Shown: piece after piece, positions 5,542 to 12,150 of the stretch
Layout: each line of letters begins with the position of its first letter
How positions within the stretch are numbered: the first letter of the stretch is position 1
Origin: a virus
Strand: one strand, 5' to 3'
DNA: 21,967 nt
Virus record (IMG/VR): IMGVR_UViG_3300028925_009373
Span: 1-21,967 of that record
Notes under the pieces: generated by a model
Databases searched by the model: none
What the model was told of the DNA's origin: nothing
The model's input: only the letters and a program-made list of their open reading frames with translations
Position numbers and translations under genes: made by a program

Positions 5542-5832
5542 ATGTTAAATCTATTGAACAAGTGGAACGCACCGAGACTGGTTAAGGTCTGGTACGCTAT
5601 GATTAAGTACAGCATCGTTTTTCTGGTTTGGTCTTACGGACTGGCTTATATCATGCCACCGTTATGGGCGGGGTTTATCGGGTTCTGGATCGCGTTGCGC
5701 TTAATCATTACCGTCTACGATGATACTTGGCTAAGACTTTTACAACCCATAGTTATCTGGGTACAGCCCCCAAAGCATCAAGTGCCCTCTTCTCTTGTAG
5801 AGGAATACGAATCGCGTCAAAAAGACCTTTAG
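5542..5832 (+). CDS. Small membrane protein next to attP, function unknown
   Basis: A 96-residue protein with two hydrophobic spans at about residues 19-38 (AMIKYSIVFLVWSYGLAYIM) and 42-58 (WAGFIGFWIALRLIITV), then a polar charged tail ending EEYESRQKDL. It is rightward, and its last 80 bases overlap the 3' end of the leftward gene at 5753-7606. The only Shine-Dalgarno candidate (AGAAGGGG) is about 12 bases from the ATG, longer than ideal. Position beside attP, outside the main operons, is typical of lysogeny-expressed accessory genes such as superinfection-exclusion factors, but nothing in the sequence proves this. Confidence 0.6.
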   Translation: MLNLLNKWNAPRLVKVWYAMIKYSIVFLVWSYGLAYIMPPLWAGFIGFWIALRLIITVYDDTWLRLLQPIVIWVQPPKHQVPSSLVEEYESRQKDL

Positions 5833-7606
5833 CGCCTCTTGCCACAGGAATTCTGTTAGCTACCTCAGAAACAACAAGCTCTGACGCACCCTTGCCTTGT
5901 TGTACGATATTTTGAGGGACACGCAAACTGCCCATTTCAATAATATCATCAATAAGCTTTTGTTCTGCTGAGTTGAACAATTCTTTAAACTTGCCAGACG
6001 CTCTAAGATTCTTGAAGTGATTGGCAAACAACCGACTATTAAACACCGGAATGCCGCCCTCAGACTTGCCCATAGTCTTGGTTGCTGACTGTAGCCCATC
6101 ACGCAACACTTGCGCCTGAATGTCTTTAAAGGACTGCTTGCCCGCTTGACCTGCATCATTGAGTAGGAAGCTTTTGAACGACTTGAAATCATCAAGCCTA
6201 GACGTTAGCAGCCGAGGCACAATCTTGTCTTCGGGTATTTTGTTATCAATGACACTCTCTAAGAATGAGCCTTTTGTTTTGTCGCGCTTATCCCGTTTAG
6301 CTCTCTCAATAATATCGTGATATCGAGTCTTAGCGGCTCTAGCGCCTTGAAATACATCTTCACCCGCAGCCCTAGCCACATCATCATCAAGCGCGCCCTT
6401 TAAATCTCTAATAACCGACCTAGCTTGAGGGTTAGCGCCTTCAAAGTACTTGTTAAGCGTCTGCCTTACATTCTCAGCATCAGTAACACGCATACCTGTG
6501 TCATCGACCTTTTTAAGCCCTTTGATTAATCCTAAGTTTTCAAGATCACCCCTGACCGCTGATATCACGCCATTGCTAATAGAGTTCTTTGATACGTTCT
6601 TTCGGAGCGTATCTATAAGGCCGTCAAACTTAACAACGGCAGTCGCACTCGCCCCCTCTCTAGCTGTTACATAAGCCTGATTTATCGAATCATCCAGCGC
6701 CTTAACGACATTATCAACAGATTCAAATATATTGGCGTTCGTCTCAGGCAGATCGTTTGCGCTTGAGCCAAAAGACTCGACCTTGTTATCAACAATCTCT
6801 GTTAGTCGGGAGTCTTGTTCTGCCACCTGTTCAGATATACGGCCTGTCCTCTTTAGCCCAGATTGCTGAATCACAGCATCATCTGTGGATTGAGAGATGT
6901 TAAATCTGTTCGCGGGAACTTCATTCTCTTTAAACAAATTGAATCGAGCAGCCGCTAGTGCTGCATCGTCACCATTAGCAATACGAATAGTCTCCACACC
7001 TTCAGGCGTGAACTTTCCCGCATCATCGAGGCCGACAAGAGGCTTACCCGCTGTTGCACTGATTTGCTCATCAATCACCCGCTTAACGACTGAAGGCTTT
7101 GACAAGTCTAAATTCTTAACAACATTCGCGCCGCCTTTGATGCCAACCAACCCTAGCGCCTCTAACGCTATTGTGGGGATAGTGTGGGCCACTGTTGCCA
7201 GGAGTGGGCTGCCGGTCGCTTCAAGCGTGTTATCGCCAAGGAATCGTTCAGCACCTTGCAAGAAATCTCCGACAGGCTTGAGCGTTTCACCAATGTTCTG
7301 CAACCCTGCCTTACCTGATTCTGTGCGAGGCTGGTAAGTCAATGCGTCTTTCACCTTTGCAATAGTATCTACACTCGCATCTAAGCCGCCGCCGACTAAA
7401 GATGTGCCAAGACCCGCCAGACCCGATATAGGCTCCGCAATGATACCGCTTGCCATTGTTAATGCGGCCTCGCCATAGGAGGGCTTTGCTTCCTGCTTGG
7501 GCTTATAGTTCTTTTTGGCGTAAGCGATGATTTGTTGCTTGTTCGCGCCATCAGGGTGGTTAACTGTGATCTTTTTGCCGTCAGGTGTGTTAACTATTGT
7601 TTTCAT
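5753..7606 (-). CDS. Putative ejection/internal virion protein (P22 gp16 position)
   Basis: A 617-residue protein, close in length to P22 gp16 (609), and the last of three consecutive genes in the place of the P22 ejection genes 7, 20 and 16. The N-terminus has a short motif (TVNHPDGANKQQIIAYAKKNY-like, residues 14-34) seen at the start of several phage internal proteins. It is followed by Gly/Ala-rich hydrophobic stretches (about 44-83 and 131-163) that could enter membrane. The rest is charged and helical. Such proteins are packaged in the virion and released to help DNA cross the cell envelope. The start overlaps the preceding gene by four bases (ATGA). The role rests on size, order and composition; I cannot claim sequence homology to gp16. 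Confidence 0.6.
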   Translation of the reverse strand: MKTIVNTPDGKKITVNHPDGANKQQIIAYAKKNYKPKQEAKPSYGEAALTMASGIIAEPISGLAGLGTSLVGGGLDASVDTIAKVKDALTYQPRTESGKAGLQNIGETLKPVGDFLQGAERFLGDNTLEATGSPLLATVAHTIPTIALEALGLVGIKGGANVVKNLDLSKPSVVKRVIDEQISATAGKPLVGLDDAGKFTPEGVETIRIANGDDAALAAARFNLFKENEVPANRFNISQSTDDAVIQQSGLKRTGRISEQVAEQDSRLTEIVDNKVESFGSSANDLPETNANIFESVDNVVKALDDSINQAYVTAREGASATAVVKFDGLIDTLRKNVSKNSISNGVISAVRGDLENLGLIKGLKKVDDTGMRVTDAENVRQTLNKYFEGANPQARSVIRDLKGALDDDVARAAGEDVFQGARAAKTRYHDIIERAKRDKRDKTKGSFLESVIDNKIPEDKIVPRLLTSRLDDFKSFKSFLLNDAGQAGKQSFKDIQAQVLRDGLQSATKTMGKSEGGIPVFNSRLFANHFKNLRASGKFKELFNSAEQKLIDDIIEMGSLRVPQNIVQQGKGASELVVSEVANRIPVARGAKGLFDAIRIPLQEKRALDALGAVPR

Positions 7607-8604
7607 GGGTCAATACTCCAGCCGCCAACGCCACCATATACAAAGTCGCCTATTGAATTATCTTTTGCGGCTCCCTTTAATGCGGCAAACTCATCATCAA
7701 GAAGCTCTTGTGAACTTATAAAGTTTTCAAGCAATTCAATATTGACAGGCTCATCCTTACCAATACCAAACAACGCAGCCTTAGCGCCATCAACGTCAGC
7801 ATCAGTGGGCCGGACATCGCCATTCGCCTTCAACGAAGCTCGTGCGGCTTTCTCAGCGAATGCGTCTAGCTTCTGATCGAATTCGCCTTGATCAGTAAAT
7901 ACACCGGGCAGGAACGAGGCCACGGTGCGTGTTGTCCCGCTATTGGCCCCTTCATTCTGGAATCCGTCTAGGAAATCTTTCGCTATAGATATGTTGTTAG
8001 AACGTTCGCCCTGATCACTACCTAACTGACTCAATCGCTTCGTATTAGCTTTTAACGTCTCTGTTTGTTGTAGATTCGGCTTTGGGGCCGGATTTCTAAG
8101 ATCGTTATTTTTTATTTGTGCATTTGAAAGCTGTATTTCTTGCAATTTGGTTGGTGCTTTTGGGCCGGTTACCAATTTGTAGGCTTCTGTTTTCTGCTCT
8201 TGCGTCATGTTGCCGTAATCTATACCTGACGCAAGAGACATCTTTTCTTGTAGCGCAGTCAGCGGCTTTTTAGGCGCAGTACCCATACCCGGTATAAGCG
8301 TAGAGTTCACCACATTGCCTTGCGAATTTAACTCAACTTGATACAAGTTGTTATCGTTGCCTTGCACTTGTTTAAACGTATTCTGTGGCCCTCGCGACAT
8401 GTCTGTCGCAAGTTTCGTATTCTGAAGGCTTTGCCCACGCGCCTGCTTGTTGTAGTAGTCTGCCTGCGCGTCACGCTGATTGATCTGACTTTGCTTGAGA
8501 ACCTGTGCAAGCTGTTCATTAGAATCGGCGTTACGCTGATCTTTAATGTTTTGTTTAAGGTCAAAGCCATTCGCCAATATCATTTGTGATAATTCACTGC
8601 TCAT
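7603..8604 (-). CDS. Putative ejection-associated protein (P22 gp20 position)
   Basis: A 333-residue hydrophilic protein, rich in Gln, Asn and Lys in its first 130 residues (for example QVLKQSQINQRDAQADYYNKQ), with predicted coiled-coil segments and no enzymatic motif. It ends YGGVGGWSIDP. Both ends show ATGA overlaps, with the gene before it (8601-8604) and after it (7603-7606), so the three genes are co-translated. It lies in the position of P22 gp20, an ejection protein. Its function is inferred from that order alone. Confidence 0.55.
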   Translation of the reverse strand: MSSELSQMILANGFDLKQNIKDQRNADSNEQLAQVLKQSQINQRDAQADYYNKQARGQSLQNTKLATDMSRGPQNTFKQVQGNDNNLYQVELNSQGNVVNSTLIPGMGTAPKKPLTALQEKMSLASGIDYGNMTQEQKTEAYKLVTGPKAPTKLQEIQLSNAQIKNNDLRNPAPKPNLQQTETLKANTKRLSQLGSDQGERSNNISIAKDFLDGFQNEGANSGTTRTVASFLPGVFTDQGEFDQKLDAFAEKAARASLKANGDVRPTDADVDGAKAALFGIGKDEPVNIELLENFISSQELLDDEFAALKGAAKDNSIGDFVYGGVGGWSIDP

Positions 8605-10973
8605 GAGAATAATCCTTTGATGCCTTTAAGATAACTGTTTGCTTCTGATGTTTTAATATTGCCCAAATCTTCTGTTAGAGTCGCCCCGATGCCTTGAGTT
8701 TTAGTCATTCCTTGACCTTGACCCGCAGCCGCGTTTCCACCTAGCTGAAGCATGTTCAAAAATTGGTTGAAATCTTGGCTATTAGCATTCTGATAAAAAT
8801 TGTTTGCAGCCATATTGTTGTTAAACAGTTGGCTATTTAGGCCAAAATTATTGGCTATGTTGCCTTGAGCTTGATTTAAATCAAAGCCGCTCGACGTTGC
8901 ATCTTGCCCGAATCGTTGTGAATCTGATAAGAGGTTTGCTCGATCTTGAGCGGTGTTTATACCCTGCATTTGACCTGCATACGTCGAAGCAACATTAGCA
9001 GCTCGATCTTGCAAAGCTTTGTAGCGACCACCAGAATTGAGCTTTCCAGACGATGCAAATCCATTATTCACGGCTTGCATTTGCTCATCTTGTAGAAATC
9101 TCAGCGCGTCCGAATTTCTATCGAACACATCAATTTTGTTTACATCAACCTGACCCGCTGTTGGCCCTTGCACATCTGTATTTGGGTTAATCGTTTGCTG
9201 ACCGTCAAACAGGTCTAACACTTCTGGCTTGTTATTCAGTGCGTCCGTTGCGCCGGGTATAGCGTCAATGCCTACCTGACGGAAAGGTTCTAGGCGATCA
9301 ACCTGGCTATCATAAATTCCTTGCGAATATGCAATCGCATCTTTGTTGGCTTTAGATTGCTGATCCGAAACGTAATTAGACACGCCCGTGTTTAAAACAG
9401 TGTTGCCCACGTTACTCAGCAATTCTGTTAGCGTATTTGAGGAATCGCCACCTGTTCCGCCTTGGGAGCTGCTGCTTCCGCCCTGACCTACGCCACCTTG
9501 ACCCACGCCACCTTGAGCATTTCCACCCTGGGCATTGCCACCAGCACCACCTTCAGCATTTCCGCCCTCAGACGTACTATTTGACGTTCCGCCTTGGCCC
9601 ACGCCGCCAGCACCACCAGCACCGCCTTCGCCGCCAGCAGATGTGTTGTCGATGTCGTTATTAACATCTGTTGTGCTGGTAACCGCTCCCCCGGTTCCGC
9701 CAGCGCCGCCCTGGGAGTTGCTATTTGACGATCCGCCAGCGCCGCCTTGGGAAGTGTTGTCAATGTCGGTGTTTACTGTATTGTCAACATCGGTGTCTAC
9801 TGTATTGTCAATGTCGGTGTTTACTGTATTGTCAACATCGGTGTCTACTGTATTGTCGATGTCGGTGTCTACGTTTGTTTCATTGAAAATATCAGTGATA
9901 ATATCCATTATATTCGCTGCGGTGCCTCCTTCCGCAAATACGCCCTCACCTTCGCCGTTACCACCTCCTATTATCTGTAAAATTCGATCAAGTAAATCTT
10001 GGTCCACGCTGTCATCTCCTTCGTCTATTACTGGTTGTTCACCAATTGGGTTTTCTAAATCAGTCCCTGACCCTGGTTCTGGTTCTGGGTCTGGTTCTGT
10101 CTGTGGATTTGGCTGTGGGTTTGGGTATTGTATTGGGCCTTGTATTGGGCCTTGTCCAGGGGTCTGGTTGAATATAGACCCTGGAGGCATACTAAAGTCT
10201 GGCCCACCAGCACCGCCTTCGCCGCCACCACCTTGACTACCGCCTGGAGAGTAAACAGGCCCGCCTTCGCCGCCGCCTTCGTCTATTACTGGTTGTTCAC
10301 CAATTGGATTTTGTAAATCAATCCCTGGGTTTTGTATCGGCTGTTCAGGCCCACCAGCACCGCCCTCGCCACTGCCGCCACTACCCACTGGTGGTTGATA
10401 TGGAGGTTGGACAGGCCCGCCGAATACTGGCACTTGGCCTGGCCCGCCACCAATAGAGTCAAATATTCCACCAATACCACCACCGTTAATGATCTCAAAT
10501 AATCGATCCTCCCAATCATCTGGTAAAGTAACCAAGTCATTGCCGCCACCAAAAGGGACACCGATGACAGGTGCAAATCCGCCTGTACCAATTCCTGGAT
10601 CGCCGTACACGCCGGATACGCCTGGCCCCGGATTGTAAATCACATTGCCGCCGCCAGTTGGTGCGCCACCCACGCCGCCGCTTCCTCCTGTTGCACCGTC
10701 AGGGCCATTTCCGCTGATTCCACCTTGGGTGATGTCGCCAACGCCACCATCGATGCTGACCCCTGGAGGAAGGACAGGCTCATAAAAACCTGGAGGCAGT
10801 CCGACAGGCCCACCAAAACCTGGAGGCAGTCCGACAGGCTCGCCAATAAAATCAAAGATTGGCCCACCACTGTTTACAGGGGGTGCAGGCGGTTGGTATG
10901 GATCTTGGACAGGCCCACCAGTAAAATCAAAATCATCTAAGAAACCAGGGGTAAAACCTTGCAAAAACCCCAT
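8601..10973 (-). CDS. Gly/Pro-rich repeat protein with ejection-protein-like C-terminus
   Basis: A 790-residue two-part virion protein. Residues 1 to about 540 are low in complexity: tandem GGPVGLPPGF units near the start, PEPEPGSG stretches, two copies of an NPIGEQPVIDEG block, an Asp-rich eight-residue tandem repeat near 370-405 (NTDIDNTVDTDVDNTV), then GGAGG/GGVGQGG runs to about 525. Residues about 540-790 are ordinary: helical with a LEPFRQVGIDAIPGATDAL motif and many Gln/Asn residues (RFLQDEQMQAVNNGFASSG), as in podovirus DNA-transfer proteins. It occupies the P22 gp7 slot, but gp7 is only 229 residues. A GGAAGG-like site (GGAAGGTGG) lies at the end of the gene before it, and its ATG directly follows that gene's TAA. 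It may alternatively be an adhesin or spike fused to an internal protein. Confidence 0.65.
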   Translation of the reverse strand: MGFLQGFTPGFLDDFDFTGGPVQDPYQPPAPPVNSGGPIFDFIGEPVGLPPGFGGPVGLPPGFYEPVLPPGVSIDGGVGDITQGGISGNGPDGATGGSGGVGGAPTGGGNVIYNPGPGVSGVYGDPGIGTGGFAPVIGVPFGGGNDLVTLPDDWEDRLFEIINGGGIGGIFDSIGGGPGQVPVFGGPVQPPYQPPVGSGGSGEGGAGGPEQPIQNPGIDLQNPIGEQPVIDEGGGEGGPVYSPGGSQGGGGEGGAGGPDFSMPPGSIFNQTPGQGPIQGPIQYPNPQPNPQTEPDPEPEPGSGTDLENPIGEQPVIDEGDDSVDQDLLDRILQIIGGGNGEGEGVFAEGGTAANIMDIITDIFNETNVDTDIDNTVDTDVDNTVNTDIDNTVDTDVDNTVNTDIDNTSQGGAGGSSNSNSQGGAGGTGGAVTSTTDVNNDIDNTSAGGEGGAGGAGGVGQGGTSNSTSEGGNAEGGAGGNAQGGNAQGGVGQGGVGQGGSSSSQGGTGGDSSNTLTELLSNVGNTVLNTGVSNYVSDQQSKANKDAIAYSQGIYDSQVDRLEPFRQVGIDAIPGATDALNNKPEVLDLFDGQQTINPNTDVQGPTAGQVDVNKIDVFDRNSDALRFLQDEQMQAVNNGFASSGKLNSGGRYKALQDRAANVASTYAGQMQGINTAQDRANLLSDSQRFGQDATSSGFDLNQAQGNIANNFGLNSQLFNNNMAANNFYQNANSQDFNQFLNMLQLGGNAAAGQGQGMTKTQGIGATLTEDLGNIKTSEANSYLKGIKGLFS
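9757..9876 (-). repeat. 24-base tandem repeat inside the Gly-rich gene
   Basis: About five head-to-tail units of 24 bases begin at 9757, 9781, 9805, 9829 and 9853. Two variants alternate (TTGTCAATGTCGG... and TTGTCAACATCGG...), so the higher-order unit is 48 bases. Each unit encodes eight residues of the form N-T-V-[ND]-T-D-[IV]-D. The reading frame is kept in every copy, so copy-number change would alter protein length without breaking the gene. Confidence 0.9.
10018..10069 (-). repeat. 52-base direct repeat, copy 1 (copy 2 at 10276-10327)
   Basis: These 52 bases recur at 10276-10327, an offset of 258 bases, with about four differences. Both copies encode the block LxNPIGEQPVIDEG. Since 258 is a multiple of three, recombination between the copies would remove 86 codons in frame. 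Confidence 0.85.
10785..10839 (-). repeat. 30-base tandem repeat encoding GGPVGLPPGF
   Basis: A 25-base identical segment occurs at 10785-10809 and 10815-10839, a period of 30 bases. It gives ten-residue Pro/Gly units near the N-terminus of the Gly-rich virion protein. A third, weaker unit lies just downstream in the protein. Confidence 0.8.
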
Positions 10974-11351
10974 TTATGCCACCTTCCCAATGATTTTATG
11001 CTCTCCAACTGACGAATAAATCAAAGTAAAAGCGTCTCCTTTTGTTGCTAACGACAGCGTTGAGGCGCCGTTAATGGTTTTTGAATTACCGTTAATCGTC
11101 ACCGCGCCTGAATTTTCACGAATAACAGTGTAGGTCTGTCCAGGGATCGGGTTAACCGGGAGGTAGGCTATCTGTGCAGATGTGCCATTGAAGTTGCATA
11201 ACTCATGTCCCACCCTCGCGCTGAATGTATAATTCCCGGTCTGCCTTGAGTCAAAAAACGAGTAGCTTTTGTATGCTTCGCCTAGCAGCTCTTTTAAAAA
11301 CTGGTAAAATCCGGCTTGCGCCAGCCTAGGCATTGCATTTGGATGCTTCAT
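10974..11351 (-). CDS. Small virion-associated protein of unknown function, 125 residues
   Basis: The first 35 residues are helical (MPRLAQAGFYQFLKELLGEAYKS); the rest is beta-rich with repeated Gly/Asn turns (YTVIRENSGAVTINGNSKTI, then ALTLIYSS-like strands). This suggests a compact beta-sandwich or a small fibre or decoration protein. It lies between the holin-like gene and the Gly-rich ejection-type gene, whose ATG follows this stop with no gap, and it may contribute to the tail. No family recognised. Confidence 0.6.
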   Translation of the reverse strand: MKHPNAMPRLAQAGFYQFLKELLGEAYKSYSFFDSRQTGNYTFSARVGHELCNFNGTSAQIAYLPVNPIPGQTYTVIRENSGAVTINGNSKTINGASTLSLATKGDAFTLIYSSVGEHKIIGKVA

Positions 11352-11353
11352 CC

Positions 11354-11515
11354 CTATCTCTTAGCTTTATTTTTGAGGAAAGCAAATCGTTCTAGCACAG
11401 TGTAAATTCTAGCCAAAAACTGATCATCTTTTGGGGTCTCTGTGTAATTGCAAATAATACTCGCAATAGTCACGAGCGAAGTAGCGACAACGTAAAGCTG
11501 TTGTAAATATTCCAT
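11354..11515 (-). CDS. Small single-span membrane protein, probable holin
   Basis: A 53-residue gene from ATG at 11513-11515 to TAG at 11354-11356, with AAGGAAAA before the start. The product begins MEYLQQLYVVATSLVTIASI, one hydrophobic span, then a TETPKDDQFLARIY segment and a basic end FLKNKAKR. From memory this matches a widespread short phage protein type with the span followed by TPxPKDD and a lysine-rich tail, usually labelled a putative holin. It would make pores in the inner membrane at lysis. No endolysin gene is next to it, which weakens the label. Confidence 0.6.
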   Translation of the reverse strand: MEYLQQLYVVATSLVTIASIICNYTETPKDDQFLARIYTVLERFAFLKNKAKR

Positions 11516-11526
11516 TTTTATTTTCC

Positions 11527-11748
11527 TTATTGCTCTTCGATATTGTCTGTTTCGGCAAGAGAAGCATGGAGCATATTGCCAAAAGCCTCGCGGCCTACTT
11601 TTAGCTGATCCATGTTAAAGCCAAGGCTTCCTAGCTTCTTATCCAGATCAGCAATGTGGTTAACCATTGCAATTTGTTGCTCGGTTAGGTCTTCAATGTT
11701 GTGTTCTACACCATTGACAGTAATGGTTTTGTTTTCGTTTTTTGCCAT
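11527..11748 (-). CDS. Small fibre-adjacent phage protein, 73 residues
   Basis: Starts MAKNENKTITVNGVEHNIEDL, a short beta-turn unit, followed by a helical coiled-coil-like section (EQQIAMVNHIADLDKKLGSL). It resembles the small 'ITVDGVEY then helix' proteins that I recall near tail-fibre genes in many marine phages (DUF6447-like). Function unknown; an assembly or structural accessory role is possible. AAGGAA precedes the ATG. Confidence 0.65.
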   Translation of the reverse strand: MAKNENKTITVNGVEHNIEDLTEQQIAMVNHIADLDKKLGSLGFNMDQLKVGREAFGNMLHASLAETDNIEEQ

Positions 11749-11777
11749 TATTAATATTCCTTTTATTTAGTAAGTTA

Positions 11778-12134
11778 TTAAGGTGTTGTTGCCCAAGGTA
11801 ATCCCGTGGCTTGAGTTGCTGCGCGATCAATCTGACCCTGGACTCTAGAAGTACGATTAGCTTCAATACGTGCTTTAGCTTCTGCTGCTGTTTCTTCGCC
11901 TTCAATTAAGCTAGTCCAAATCCATCCCAAAACGTCAGCTTGAGACAGGTCTGCAAAACCAATAAAATCTGATGCGGATGCGTCATAGGTGCAAAGTAGC
12001 TTGCCGCCTTCTGAGGCAGTGTAAGATGGGGTTCCATCGCTCGAAGCGACACAATTCCAATACGATTTAATCACGCCACCGTCAGAATCCACGTGAGTCA
12101 TGTCGGTCACTGACCAGGTTGTGTTTATAGCCAT
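11778..12134 (-). CDS. Conserved small phage protein after the fibre gene, 118 residues
   Basis: Begins MAINTTWSVTDMTHVDSDGG, with a following YWNCVASSDGTPSYTA block, a pattern I associate with a short family found beside tail fibres of marine phages (DUF7936-like; recalled, not searched). The second half is helical and charged and ends ATGLPWATTP. It follows the fibre stop by 16 bases and may help fibre assembly or form part of the tail. Confidence 0.65.
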   Translation of the reverse strand: MAINTTWSVTDMTHVDSDGGVIKSYWNCVASSDGTPSYTASEGGKLLCTYDASASDFIGFADLSQADVLGWIWTSLIEGEETAAEAKARIEANRTSRVQGQIDRAATQATGLPWATTP

Positions 12135-12150
12135 TATTTTATTGCCCTAG

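Noticed and set aside
6897-7337. Rightward 146-codon frame
   Set aside because: It is antisense to the long leftward ejection-type gene, with no ribosome-binding site or recognisable motif.
9757-9876. CRISPR array
   Set aside because: The 24-base units are directly adjacent with no spacers and are in coding frame.
9535-10236. Rightward Pro/Ser-rich frame of 233 codons
   Set aside because: It is antisense to the Gly-rich gene; GGN-rich coding sequence automatically gives long open Pro/Ala/Ser frames on the other strand.
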